From an uncultured Bacilli bacterium (GTDB taxonomy: Bacteria; Bacillota_I; Bacilli_A; RF39; UBA660), in NCBI GenBank assembly GCA_934130105.1, contig CAKOXL010000010.1:1-43351 (forward strand): a stretch of DNA of 43,351 nucleotides, given 5' to 3'. Below the pieces are notes generated by a model that saw only the letters and a program-made list of their open reading frames with translations, was not told the origin of the DNA and searched no databases. The position numbers were made by a program, and so were the translations under genes. Numbering within the stretch: the stretch's first letter is position 1; every line of letters begins with the position of its first letter. Shown here in pieces: positions 35,604-43,350 of this stretch.

Positions 35604-35879
35604 ATGAAAAGTAGTAAGGAAATACTTTCTATGAACTTAAAATATTATCGTCAAAAATATAACTTATCTCAAGAAAAACTTGCTGAAATAGTTGGTAGCA
35701 ATTTAGTCTTTATAAATCAAATAGAAAATTTAAAAAGAAAGCCCACCATTGAAATGTTAGATAAAATTGCAGATAACCTAAATAAATATGATAAAAATCT
35801 TAATATTTCTTCATCCGATCTAATCAAATTTGATGTAACACACATGACAAATTATAATAGAATTGATGAAAAAAAATAA
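35604..35879 (+). CDS. Small XRE-family DNA-binding regulator
   Basis: A 91-aa protein whose residues 8-62 form a Cro/C1-type helix-turn-helix (NLKYYRQKYNLSQEKLAEIVG, with IENLKRKPTIEMLDKIADNL after it). The C-terminal 20 residues have no known domain. ATG start with GAGGT eight bases upstream. It is divergent from pcrA and convergent with the LemA operon, and shares a 25-nt upstream repeat with that operon, so it may control itself and that operon; this is inference. Confidence 0.9.
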   Translation: MKSSKEILSMNLKYYRQKYNLSQEKLAEIVGSNLVFINQIENLKRKPTIEMLDKIADNLNKYDKNLNISSSDLIKFDVTHMTNYNRIDEKK

Positions 35880-35890
35880 AAAATATATAA

Positions 35891-35926
35891 ACAAAAAAAC
35901 ATCTCTTTTAATAATCGAGATGTTTT
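35891..35926 (-). terminator. Terminator of the LemA operon
   Basis: A 10-bp stem (35896-35905 with 35917-35926, 11-nt loop) followed on the minus strand by seven T; the plus strand has a weaker T run and may use it for the XRE gene. Confidence 0.75.
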
Positions 35927-35945
35927 ATTATGCGATTTTTAAAGG

Positions 35946-38024
35946 TTACCAAGAACCTCCGCCTCCACCACCGGAACCTCCACCAGATGATCCTCCACCA
36001 GAAGAGCTGCTACCAGAACTATCGCTAGATGGACTTGATGACATGGCATTAGAAGCTGATTGCATAGTTGAATTCATAAAACTTCCAAATGACGCAGTAT
36101 CAAATGATGAATAACCTTCATACCAAATTGGTGCTTGTAGTGAAATTGTTTCAAACTTTTTAATCCATTTATTAGATACACCAAGTACATAAGTATAAGG
36201 TAATATGTCGTAAAAATAAGTTGGATTTTCCATTACCATAGCTTCTAATTTTGGTTTTTCTGCTGTTTCTAGGAATTTTTTAAATCCTTTTATTTTTCCT
36301 AACATTTCGTTTCCATATTTAGTTCTTTTTGGCATTAGTTTAAGTAATATTACCATTATTAAAATACATACTAAACCAATCATATAGGTGATTAAATAAA
36401 TAGGTTCTATTAATAACGATGGCAAAACTATAGATATCCAAGGTATACCGCCAAAAAGTAATCCCCATACTATACGAAATATCTTATCAAAAATGCGCGT
36501 TGTATCAAATACTGTTTTAAATAATACGTAAAAACCAATACCAGGAAAAGCTATGGCAAAAGGTAACGCGTAAATTCCACCATCTGATTCTATTATAGGT
36601 CTAACAGTAATTAATAAGAATGTTGCAATTATCATCATTATTACTAATGAATTCTTTGTTAGAGATGATTTTACAAATATTTTTTCTTGATTTTTTTTAC
36701 TATCTATATTTTTTATTATTCTGTTTAATGTTGTATAAAAACTATCACGTAAATCAAATTCCGTTACTTCTGTTATAGGTCCATTTGAAGATGTTTCAGA
36801 AGATGTTTCAGAATTTAATTGTGGATTTTTTATACTGTTAATAATACTTGAAAGACTTATTTGTGGTGATTTTTGTGAAAATAATTCTTTTAAGAATAAG
36901 GCCTCGTTGGTATTATCTCCGTCATATTCTTTTAGCTTAATAATTTTAAAACTTTTTGATGTTGAAAATAAATTTTTTTCTTCAGTTTCAACAATTTTAA
37001 TATATCCTTTGTTTGCAAGATAAATTAATAATGAAATTACATCATTATTTTCTGCTTTTCCTTTATACAAAAATCCCACTTCAGCGCTATTAAAACCTTG
37101 TGGTGGATAAAATTCCACTGTTTCAATAACTCGTTCGTCTTTACCAAATTTATTCCATAACAAGAATGTAATAAGGGTAAATAATAAAGGTAATATAATT
37201 GCTAAAGTGCTTGCTAGGTCCATTTTAAAATTAGTTCCTACAAAGTACCCTTCAGGTAGCTCTAGTCTAACAGTTAATGCTTCTTTGGAATTAAGTGTAC
37301 CATTATATTTTCCACTTATAACATTACCATTAACGTTATATGTAACTTTTGATGAATCAGTAGAACCAACAGTTCCACTAGAAAAACCAAGTTTTGATGA
37401 ATCAAATTCTTTTGGCATTGTAATTGTGAATGTTATATTGCTAATACTAGTATCCCATTCACTACCAATTAAGTTAAAATATAATTCATCATAGTTCTTT
37501 TCTTTATCTTTTCCTAGATCATAAAGATAACTAATTTCATAATTCTTTTGACCTGTTAAAGTATAATTGGAACTTCCAATTTTAATTACTTTATATCCAC
37601 CACTTGTTGATAAAGAATAGTTTTCACTAACTTTTATATTACTTATCTTGGCACGATTTTTAGATGTTGTACCATCTAATCTTGTTACTACATTTCTTAA
37701 TGGAATTTTTCTAAAAATACCATGTTTTTCAATATAAAAATACGCACCAATTCTTTCAGTTATATTTAAAGTATTATCTTCATTAACAATTACATTTATA
37801 TCATAACTATTTAGAATATAATCAGAATTACTGTTATAGCTTGAGTAATTAGTTTGTGCAAGTTTGACTGCAGCCATTTCTACAGTATTAATATTAATTG
37901 AATCTTCTATATTAAAAAGATCACTTTTATAACTTAAAGCATCTGCTTTTGAGGGAATAATGAATAATAACGATACAAATATAAATAACAAAACTAAACT
38001 AAATTTATTTAGATATTTTTTCAT
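35946..38024 (-). CDS. DUF2207 membrane protein with Gly-rich tail
   Basis: A 692-aa protein: signal peptide (about 8-29), an external DUF2207 domain (about 65-255, with YDINVIVNEDNTLNITERI and FRKIPLRN), a helix near 268-290, a cytoplasmic part (300-450), further helices (about 455-490 and 500-555), a C-terminal cytoplasmic region and a tail of Ser and Gly ending GGGSW. DUF2207 proteins often lie next to LemA, and the Gly-rich end is typical. The role is unknown. It is 16 nt after lemA and ends the operon. ATG start. Confidence 0.85.
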   Translation of the reverse strand: MKKYLNKFSLVLLFIFVSLLFIIPSKADALSYKSDLFNIEDSININTVEMAAVKLAQTNYSSYNSNSDYILNSYDINVIVNEDNTLNITERIGAYFYIEKHGIFRKIPLRNVVTRLDGTTSKNRAKISNIKVSENYSLSTSGGYKVIKIGSSNYTLTGQKNYEISYLYDLGKDKEKNYDELYFNLIGSEWDTSISNITFTITMPKEFDSSKLGFSSGTVGSTDSSKVTYNVNGNVISGKYNGTLNSKEALTVRLELPEGYFVGTNFKMDLASTLAIILPLLFTLITFLLWNKFGKDERVIETVEFYPPQGFNSAEVGFLYKGKAENNDVISLLIYLANKGYIKIVETEEKNLFSTSKSFKIIKLKEYDGDNTNEALFLKELFSQKSPQISLSSIINSIKNPQLNSETSSETSSNGPITEVTEFDLRDSFYTTLNRIIKNIDSKKNQEKIFVKSSLTKNSLVIMMIIATFLLITVRPIIESDGGIYALPFAIAFPGIGFYVLFKTVFDTTRIFDKIFRIVWGLLFGGIPWISIVLPSLLIEPIYLITYMIGLVCILIMVILLKLMPKRTKYGNEMLGKIKGFKKFLETAEKPKLEAMVMENPTYFYDILPYTYVLGVSNKWIKKFETISLQAPIWYEGYSSFDTASFGSFMNSTMQSASNAMSSSPSSDSSGSSSSGGGSSGGGSGGGGGGSW

Positions 38025-38040
38025 TAGTTCTCCTTGTATA

Positions 38041-38589
38041 TTATAATTTTATTTGTATACTTTCTCTCTCATTTTCATTTGCTTCAAACATTTTTTGTTC
38101 TTTGAATCCTAACATTCCAGCAATAATGTTGCTTGGGAACACTTGAACTTTGTTATTAAAAACTCTAACTGCACCATTATAGTATTTTCTAGAGTTTGCA
38201 ACATCGTCTTCAATCTTTGTTAATTGTTGAGTCAAATCTTTAAAATTGTCATTAGCTTTAAGATCAGGATACGCCTCAGCTATTGCCATTAATTTATTAA
38301 TTCCTTGTGATAATTTATTATTTACATCAACCTTTTCATCAGCTGACATGTTATCATAGGCACTATTTCTCAATTCAACAATTTCTTCTAATGTTGATTT
38401 TTCATATTTAACATATTCCCTTACAGTTTCAACAATATTAGGAATTAAATCCCATCTTTTCTTTAAATAAACATCCATTGTTGCGAATGCTTCTTTAACT
38501 GCATTATTTAGTCTTACAAAACTATTATAAGTTGCTCCAAAGTATATTAAAATTAAAAGTACAATAGCTATAATTATATAAATCCACAT
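38041..38589 (-). CDS. lemA: LemA family protein
   Basis: A 182-aa protein with an N-terminal helix (2-22) and a helical domain bearing family marks: NSFVRLNNAVKEAFATMDV, RWDLIPNIVETVREYVKYE, NDNFKDLTQQLTKIEDDVA, SRKYYNGAVRVFN and FPSNIIAGMLGF. LemA proteins are membrane proteins of unclear function, often beside DUF2207 or TPM-domain partners. ATG start with AGGAGG upstream; 12 nt from the DUF3592 gene. Second gene of its operon. Confidence 0.95.
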   Translation of the reverse strand: MWIYIIIAIVLLILIYFGATYNSFVRLNNAVKEAFATMDVYLKKRWDLIPNIVETVREYVKYEKSTLEEIVELRNSAYDNMSADEKVDVNNKLSQGINKLMAIAEAYPDLKANDNFKDLTQQLTKIEDDVANSRKYYNGAVRVFNNKVQVFPSNIIAGMLGFKEQKMFEANENERESIQIKL

Positions 38590-38601
38590 ATTTTAACCTC
38601 C

Positions 38602-39228
38602 TTACATATTTGTATTTATATTATTATTATTTTGATTATTTGTATCAACACTTGAATTTGTTTGATTAAAACTATTCATTTGTTGACTAGTATTATTTGC
38701 TAGTTGGGTAGATTTTTCAATATCAATATTACTATATAATCCATTTGTTTGTTCTACCGTTTTTTCTTCAATATTTTTTTTCTTTTTTCCACTTATGATA
38801 CCATAGATTAGAATAGCTACACCTATCAAAGTAACTACGATACCAACTATAGGTAAGATAATGTTTGCACTATCTGATGTCCAAATAGCATCTTGTGGAT
38901 CATTTGGATTATATTTTATTGAAACTTTTGTTCCAATACTTTTTGGCATATTAGAATATGAATTTGAAACTTTTTGGTAAGTTCTTCCATTAACTACATA
39001 TTCAACTATAATGGCTTGTAATCCATCATCATCATACTTATAATCAACAACTTTTGAAGTAGTTTCAGTAAAAGTTGCATTCTTTTCATTATAAGTCTTA
39101 ATAGATGCTGATGCAAAACACAAAATTGCAATACCAATAATAGTAAAAATTAATCCAACTAAAATTTTCTGTGATTGCTTCATTGTCTTAAGTTCAATAG
39201 TTTTACCAGTTGAAAAATTAGTATGCAT
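38602..39228 (-). CDS. DUF3592-domain membrane protein
   Basis: A 208-aa protein with two membrane helices (about 24-45 and 122-144) flanking an external DUF3592-like beta domain (about 50-118, with VDYKYDDDGLQAIIVEYVVNG and the mark YNPNDPQDAIW), then an Asn/Gln-rich low-complexity tail. Function unknown. ATG start with a perfect AAGGAGGTG. First gene of the operon with lemA and DUF2207; a link to envelope stress is speculation. Confidence 0.85.
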   Translation of the reverse strand: MHTNFSTGKTIELKTMKQSQKILVGLIFTIIGIAILCFASASIKTYNEKNATFTETTSKVVDYKYDDDGLQAIIVEYVVNGRTYQKVSNSYSNMPKSIGTKVSIKYNPNDPQDAIWTSDSANIILPIVGIVVTLIGVAILIYGIISGKKKKNIEEKTVEQTNGLYSNIDIEKSTQLANNTSQQMNSFNQTNSSVDTNNQNNNNINTNM

Positions 39229-39314
39229 GTGACACCTCCTTCTTTTAAATTAGGATACTATTTTACAACTGATGAAATAATACTAAAAAGTCAAATTGCA
39301 TCCTACTATAATGA

Positions 39315-39323
39315 ATTATAACA
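39315..39323 (-). promoter_or_regulatory. Extended -10 promoter of the DUF3592-LemA-DUF2207 operon
   Basis: The minus strand reads TGTTATAAT, a perfect extended -10, about 87 nt before the ATG at 39228. The 25-nt repeat (39339-39363) lies just upstream, about where the -35 region would be. Confidence 0.6.
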
Positions 39324-39338
39324 TATAATTTTATTTTA

Positions 39339-39363
39339 TTTAACACTTGTATAAAATATTTTT
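39339..39363 (+). repeat. 25-nt perfect repeat, copy upstream of the LemA operon
   Basis: Identical to 35558-35582. Here it overlaps the -35 region of the minus-strand promoter and points the other way from that operon. Confidence 0.8.
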
Positions 39364-39430
39364 ATTTTTTTCAAATCTAGGCCAAAAAGACGATTTTATT
39401 ATATTTAAATTCATTTTTTAATTTAATAAC

Positions 39431-39461
39431 AAAAAAAGACATGTCATAAAAACATATCTTT
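39431..39461 (-). terminator. Terminator of the GNAT/CorA-like operon
   Basis: A 10-bp stem with one G-U pair (39452-39461 with 39435-39444, 7-nt loop) and seven T on the minus strand (39437-39431), just after the stop at 39469. Confidence 0.75.
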
Positions 39462-39468
39462 AAAATAA

Positions 39469-40650
39469 TTATTTTATATCTTTATCATATTCAATATCAG
39501 ATACATCATATTTACGAGTTTTAGAAACTGATTTCATAACTTTAGTAACTAGCCATCCTATAAATGCTAGGGCAAAAAAGTATATAAAACCAAAAGCAGT
39601 AAATGTTGGAGCTGATTCTGTAAATAAACTAATTAAACTTGCACCAACCCCCATTGATGTTACTATAGTTAAATTGTTAACTGATTTTTCAGTAACTTGA
39701 CTTCCTAAACTATCAAATAACTTTTGAGCAGATGAAACATAGTTTTTGGTCATTGTCCACAAGTATTTAATGTAATCAAGAGTATCTTTAAGTGTTTCAT
39801 AACGATAACCTGAAATTGCTAAAAATTCAGCAAGTTCTTCATCACTTTTAGCAATTTTTTCACGGGTTGGTAAATATGTACTCATTTGATTAATGCGTCC
39901 TTCGATTAAGTTAATTGTCTTAGCATAACCTTCTAGTTTGCTACTAAATTTAACGATATCAGAGCCTTTAACACTTGCTTGCTCTTTGACATTATCTATT
40001 TTTTCCCAAATTATACGGTGTATATTTAAATATCTATGAAGTTGGCCCTTAAATTCACGAATAAAAACTTGTTCCTCAATATATCTTTCAATCTTATCTA
40101 GTGATTGTTTCTTATTATTTATAAAATAATATTTATCACCACGTATAACATCATATTTATCGTTAACAAATTCAAAATATTTCTGTTTTTCTGTTCTTGA
40201 TAATAAATCAGCAATTTCATCTTTAGTAACATTATCACACACAATAAAGTATGGATAAACTGTTTCAATGTGAGCTAGTTCTTTTGGAACTGGTGCACCT
40301 AGGCTAAATAAATAACTAAATGCTGGTGATAACTTATTTTCATAATAATCTGTTACATGTTCAATATCTGCAAATAAGGTATCTTCACTAACATGCTCAT
40401 TTTTTAAAGTAATTAAACCGTCTTCGAAGATTCTAACTCTAATATTTAGAGCTGTTGTAAATTCTATATACTCCTCACCAGCTACACCATAATCTATTTT
40501 ACCAATTGCTAAAGCTTTACGATATTCTAAAAGTTTTTCACTTGATAAATTTAATTGTGTTTTACAATCTCTTAAAAAATCATAAATTTCGGATAATTGT
40601 AGCATAGTTCTTTGGAACCAGCCACCAACATAAATACTGTTAATTTTCAT
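39469..40650 (-). CDS. Coiled-coil membrane protein with CorA-like layout
   Basis: A 393-aa protein: a cytoplasmic alpha/beta first half, a long helical region (about 175-320) and two C-terminal helices (about 325-345 and 350-372), followed by a short charged tail. This is the layout of CorA-type metal transporters, but the GMN motif is not present in either helix, so transport is unproven. Other helical-bundle sensors with two helices are possible. The start is ATG 40650, four bases after AGGTGAT; GTG 40659 is within that site. It is the second gene of an operon with the GNAT gene, 23 nt away. Confidence 0.72.
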   Translation of the reverse strand: MKINSIYVGGWFQRTMLQLSEIYDFLRDCKTQLNLSSEKLLEYRKALAIGKIDYGVAGEEYIEFTTALNIRVRIFEDGLITLKNEHVSEDTLFADIEHVTDYYENKLSPAFSYLFSLGAPVPKELAHIETVYPYFIVCDNVTKDEIADLLSRTEKQKYFEFVNDKYDVIRGDKYYFINNKKQSLDKIERYIEEQVFIREFKGQLHRYLNIHRIIWEKIDNVKEQASVKGSDIVKFSSKLEGYAKTINLIEGRINQMSTYLPTREKIAKSDEELAEFLAISGYRYETLKDTLDYIKYLWTMTKNYVSSAQKLFDSLGSQVTEKSVNNLTIVTSMGVGASLISLFTESAPTFTAFGFIYFFALAFIGWLVTKVMKSVSKTRKYDVSDIEYDKDIK

Positions 40651-40673
40651 AAATATCACCTACTCATTAATAA

Positions 40674-41117
40674 TTAAATTATCTGTTTTGAGAAAAATCC
40701 TGCTTCATCTAGTTTAAATCCATAATGATAATAACATGCATGAGCAGCTTTTCTTACATTATTTGACCATAATTCCATTGTTTTACAGTTGTGATTAATA
40801 CAAATTTTAGTAACTTCATCTAACATTGTAGTCGCAATACCATGTCTTCTATAATCAGGATGAACACATACATGGTTTAATATGGCATATGTATTCATTT
40901 TTTCATAGATAGTTGGTATTACTGTAATCTTTGCATGAGCTACTACCTTTCCATCAATTAATCCCATTAAATAAATTTGATTTTCATCATTTTTTGTCTT
41001 TTCAAAAATATTCTTAGCATATTCTAAGCTTGTTTCCTCAAAAAAACATGTGTTACATAATTCAATAATTTTTACAACATCTTCATTAGTTGTCGCTATT
41101 TTAAATGTTACTTCCAC
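40674..41117 (-). CDS. GNAT-family N-acetyltransferase
   Basis: A 147-aa acetyl-CoA-dependent acetyltransferase. The fold is visible as strand VAHAKITVIP, then motif A with VCVHPDYRRHGIATTML (pyrophosphate loop RRHGIA), and the late Asn/Tyr region NVRKAAHACYYHYGF. It would acetylate an amine of a small molecule or protein; substrate unknown. GTG start at 41117 with GGAGGT seven bases upstream. First gene of the pair with the CorA-like gene; divergent from the HIT gene. Confidence 0.92.
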   Translation of the reverse strand: MEVTFKIATTNEDVVKIIELCNTCFFEETSLEYAKNIFEKTKNDENQIYLMGLIDGKVVAHAKITVIPTIYEKMNTYAILNHVCVHPDYRRHGIATTMLDEVTKICINHNCKTMELWSNNVRKAAHACYYHYGFKLDEAGFFSKQII

Positions 41118-41185
41118 GTTTTTACCTCCTATTCTTATAGTCTTAATATACCAATAATGTTTTAATGGTTCAAGTATTAAATCAA

Positions 41186-41219
41186 AATATTGTAAATATG
41201 TATGTCGAATATTGTAAAT
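41186..41219. repeat. Two 12-nt direct repeats 22 bp apart
   Basis: AATATTGTAAAT occurs at 41186-41197 and 41208-41219. The 22-bp period is about two helical turns, as for a pair of regulator sites on one face of the DNA. Confidence 0.6.
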
Positions 41220-41265
41220 TAACAGTAGTATGTATAAACTTTATTAAAAAGTATCAATATATATT

Positions 41266-41285
41266 TGAATATCCGCAAATATTCA
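41266..41285. promoter_or_regulatory. 20-bp inverted repeat between GNAT and HIT genes
   Basis: Arms TGAATAT and ATATTCA (7 bp, perfect) with a CCGCAA spacer. It lies 39 nt upstream of the HIT -10 box and 149 nt before the GNAT start, a position that fits a regulator of either. Confidence 0.45.
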
Positions 41286-41323
41286 CGAAACGTTAGAAAA
41301 TGTTACATGCATTTTCTTTTTTA

Positions 41324-41332
41324 TGTTAAAAT
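41324..41332 (+). promoter_or_regulatory. Extended -10 promoter of the HIT gene
   Basis: TGTTAAAAT, a TGn extended -10 with TAAAAT, 23 nt before the ATG at 41356. No clear -35. Confidence 0.45.
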
Positions 41333-41355
41333 AGTTTCAATGGGAGGGTGATGAA

Positions 41356-41751
41356 ATGGATTGTTTATTTTGTAAAATTATTGATGGTAGTATTCCTAGT
41401 AAAACTATATATGAAGATGACGTAGTTAAGGTTTTTCTTGATATTAATCCGTGTACTAATGGTCATTGTTTAATTATTCCTAAGAAGCACGTTGTTACTG
41501 TAAATGATATTGATGATGATATTAGTGTTCATATTTTAAAGGTAGAAAAAATAATATATAAATTGCTCAAAGAAAAACTAAATATTAAGGGTTTAACCAT
41601 AGCTCAAAATAACGACTTAGGGCAAGAAGTAAAGCATTATCATGTGCATTTAATTCCAAGGTATGAAATAAATGAGTGTAATATAACTCATAGCGATAGT
41701 GCTATAAGTAATGTTGATGATATTTTTAATAAAATAAAAGAAGAAAAATAA
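41356..41751 (+). CDS. HIT-family (histidine triad) nucleotide hydrolase/transferase
   Basis: A 131-aa protein with the HxHxH triad at 94-98 (HYHVHL), His96 being the expected nucleophile, and the N-terminal pattern CLFCKIIDGSIPS of the HinT/Hit branch. The family cleaves phosphoramidates or dinucleoside polyphosphates such as AMP-lysine; the natural substrate is unclear. GHCLIIPKKHV is also kept. ATG start with GGAGGGTGATG upstream. Single gene with its own promoter and terminator. Confidence 0.96.
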   Translation: MDCLFCKIIDGSIPSKTIYEDDVVKVFLDINPCTNGHCLIIPKKHVVTVNDIDDDISVHILKVEKIIYKLLKEKLNIKGLTIAQNNDLGQEVKHYHVHLIPRYEINECNITHSDSAISNVDDIFNKIKEEK

Positions 41752-41769
41752 ATTAATAATTTTAGACAA

Positions 41770-41798
41770 AAAAAGAAGAACTAGGTTCTTCCTTTTTT
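41770..41798. terminator. Bidirectional terminator between HIT and YjcZ-like genes
   Basis: Stem GAAGAAC/GTTCTTC (41775-41781 and 41785-41791), loop TAG, then TTTTTT on the plus strand; the minus strand also has a T run. Serves the HIT gene and the YjcZ-like genes. Confidence 0.8.
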
Positions 41799-41799
41799 A

Positions 41800-41919
41800 T
41801 TAACAAGTTACCCAAGCTCCTAATATGATGGCAAGTAATATGTATAAAACTATTATAATAACAAAGCCTGTTCCAGAAGATTGAGGGCAAGATGTTGTTT
41901 GTTCATGACTGCAAGACAT
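41800..41919 (-). CDS. YjcZ-like small membrane peptide (39 aa)
   Basis: MSCSHEQTTSCPQSSGTGFV then a helix ending IILGAW and VTC. The Gly-rich or polar start, the FxIIIVLYILLAIILGA-type core and short length match the YjcZ family of spore-former peptides. Three Cys are at the ends (3, 11 and 39). ATG start with a perfect AGGAGGTG site eight bases upstream. It is 19 nt from the next peptide gene, which lies upstream. The role of the family is unclear; it is a mother-cell or spore component in Bacillus. Confidence 0.8.
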   Translation of the reverse strand: MSCSHEQTTSCPQSSGTGFVIIIVLYILLAIILGAWVTC

Positions 41920-41938
41920 AAATTACACCTCCTATAAA

Positions 41939-42019
41939 TTAAATCCATGCACCAAGAATAATTACTAATAAAATAAATAATACTAATACGATAGCGGAAC
42001 TTGATACGTAATTACCCAT
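41939..42019 (-). CDS. YjcZ-like small membrane peptide (26 aa)
   Basis: MGNYVSSSAIVLVLFILLVI then ILGAWI: almost the whole peptide is a membrane helix with the same ILGAW end as its neighbour. ATG start with AAGGAGGAAT upstream. It is first of the tandem pair, in the gap before prsA and divergent from it. Shorter than most of the family, yet the ribosome site, core and paralogy make it a real gene. Confidence 0.78.
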   Translation of the reverse strand: MGNYVSSSAIVLVLFILLVIILGAWI

Positions 42020-42101
42020 AATTAAATTCCTCCTTTTTTTGATTACTCATTGTATCATATGGAATTTATAAAAAAAGGTTCATGACATTTAGGAATTTTT
42101 A

Positions 42102-42130
42102 TTGTTTTTTGAGTAATTATTTGTTATGAT
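42102..42130 (+). promoter_or_regulatory. Promoter of the prsA gene
   Basis: TTGTTT (42102-42107), a 17-bp spacer and TATGAT (42125-42130), preceded by TGT as an extended -10; 22 nt before the ATG. Confidence 0.6.
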
Positions 42131-42152
42131 AATATTTGCTAGGAGGAATAGA

Positions 42153-43154
42153 ATGAGAAAAAATACTATAAAATTAGTTGGTGCAACCTTAGTAATATTA
42201 TTAGCAACAACTGGATGTGGAAAGGTACCAAAACTTGAAAATGGTCAAGATGCAGTTGTTACATTAACTGGTGAAAATATTTCTGTTGATACGCTTTATA
42301 GTAAAATGAAAGATAAATATGCACTTAGTGTTTTACTAGAATTATTAGATACAGAAATATTAGATCAAAAGTATCCAGATACCGATGATTCAAAGAAAGA
42401 AATTCAAAATCAAATTGATCTTATGATTACTCAGTATGGTAAGGGTTATGAAGCTACTTTGTTACAACAAACTTATAGTGCTTGGGGAATTGATAATATG
42501 GATGACTTAAGAGCTTATTTAACATTATCTTATAAGAGAAATAAGGCTATTGAAGATTACGCAAAATCAATCGTTACAGATGATGAAATAAATAAATTCT
42601 ATAATGAGAAAATATTTGGAGATATTTCAGCTAGACATATTTTAATTTCACCTGATGTTAAAGATGGTGCTACTGATGCTGAAAAAACAGCAGCTGAAGA
42701 GGAAGCTTTAAAGAAAGCTAATGAAGTTATTACTAAGCTTAAAAATGGTGAGGATTTTAGTGAACTTGCTAAGAGTTACTCTAGTGATGAATCAACATCT
42801 TCTAATGGTGGTTTGCTAGCTGATTTTACGCATGGTGATATGGTTAGTGAATTTGAAGATGCTGCAAAAAAACTTGAAGTTGGTAAATATACAACAACTC
42901 CTGTAAAAACTACTTATGGATATCATATTATTTATAAGGTTGCTCAAAAAGATAAACCAGAACTAGAAACAGTAAAAGATGATATTATAGAAGAAATTGC
43001 TGAAGATAAATTAAATGATGATTCTACACTTCAAATTACTGCTCTTGAAGAGTTAAGAAAAGACTACAAAGTAGATATTCAAGATGATAAATTAAAAAGT
43101 CAGTATGAGTCATATTTAAAATATGCAAAAAAACAAGCTAGTTCAAATAATTAA
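42153..43154 (+). CDS. prsA: PrsA-like foldase lipoprotein (peptidyl-prolyl isomerase)
   Basis: A 333-aa lipoprotein that helps exported proteins fold outside the membrane. A signal peptide ends at Cys22 (ATTGC, with Thr at -3 instead of the usual Leu). A helical N domain (about 30-145) precedes a parvulin domain (about 155-255): SARHILIS, NGEDFSELAKSYSSDE, NGGLLADFTHGDMV, EVGKYTTTPVKTTYGYHII. The C-terminal helix is Lys-rich. The start is ATG 42153, six bases after AGGAGG; ATG 42126 is upstream of that site. A single gene, convergent with nothing and ended by a hairpin. Confidence 0.93.
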   Translation: MRKNTIKLVGATLVILLATTGCGKVPKLENGQDAVVTLTGENISVDTLYSKMKDKYALSVLLELLDTEILDQKYPDTDDSKKEIQNQIDLMITQYGKGYEATLLQQTYSAWGIDNMDDLRAYLTLSYKRNKAIEDYAKSIVTDDEINKFYNEKIFGDISARHILISPDVKDGATDAEKTAAEEEALKKANEVITKLKNGEDFSELAKSYSSDESTSSNGGLLADFTHGDMVSEFEDAAKKLEVGKYTTTPVKTTYGYHIIYKVAQKDKPELETVKDDIIEEIAEDKLNDDSTLQITALEELRKDYKVDIQDDKLKSQYESYLKYAKKQASSNN

Positions 43155-43180
43155 GACATCAAAAAATTGATGTCTTTTTT
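43153..43180 (+). terminator. Intrinsic terminator of prsA
   Basis: A perfect 10-bp stem (AAGACATCAA at 43153-43162 with its complement at 43167-43176), loop AAAA, then TTTTTT to 43180. The arm overlaps the stop codon. Confidence 0.88.
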
Positions 43181-43254
43181 ATTGCCAATATTTATAATTT
43201 ATAAAACTTTGTTGATACATTTTTTTGTTTTAGTTTGTATCTAGCTCCTTACTT

Positions 43255-43350
43255 TTATCTAATCTTTTGTATCTTTTTTGTATCCATATTTTCTAAAATT
43301 TCACTTTTTTTCTTAAAAGTAAGATGATGCATAATTAAGTTAGGATTTTT
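43255..43350 (-). CDS. Possible C-terminal end of a gene cut by the window edge
   Basis: From the window end a minus-strand frame runs 31 codons to a TAA at 43257-43255, ending KSEILENMDTKKIQKIR. Its charged, helical character looks like coding DNA, and no plus-strand gene occupies this area. The rest lies outside the window, so identity and even reality are uncertain. 43181-43254 holds nothing I can support. Confidence 0.3.
   Translation of the reverse strand, partial: KNPNLIMHHLTFKKKSEILENMDTKKIQKIR

Noticed and set aside
35863..36114. Plus-strand ORF rich in Pro (PPPPEPPPDDPP)
   Set aside because: It is the antisense of the Gly/Ser-rich C-terminal tail of the DUF2207 gene; no ribosome site.
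43181..43254. A 13-codon frame (MYQQSFINYKYWQ) on the minus strand after the cut gene
   Set aside because: Too short, with no paralogue; its ribosome-like AAGGAG is too far from the ATG.
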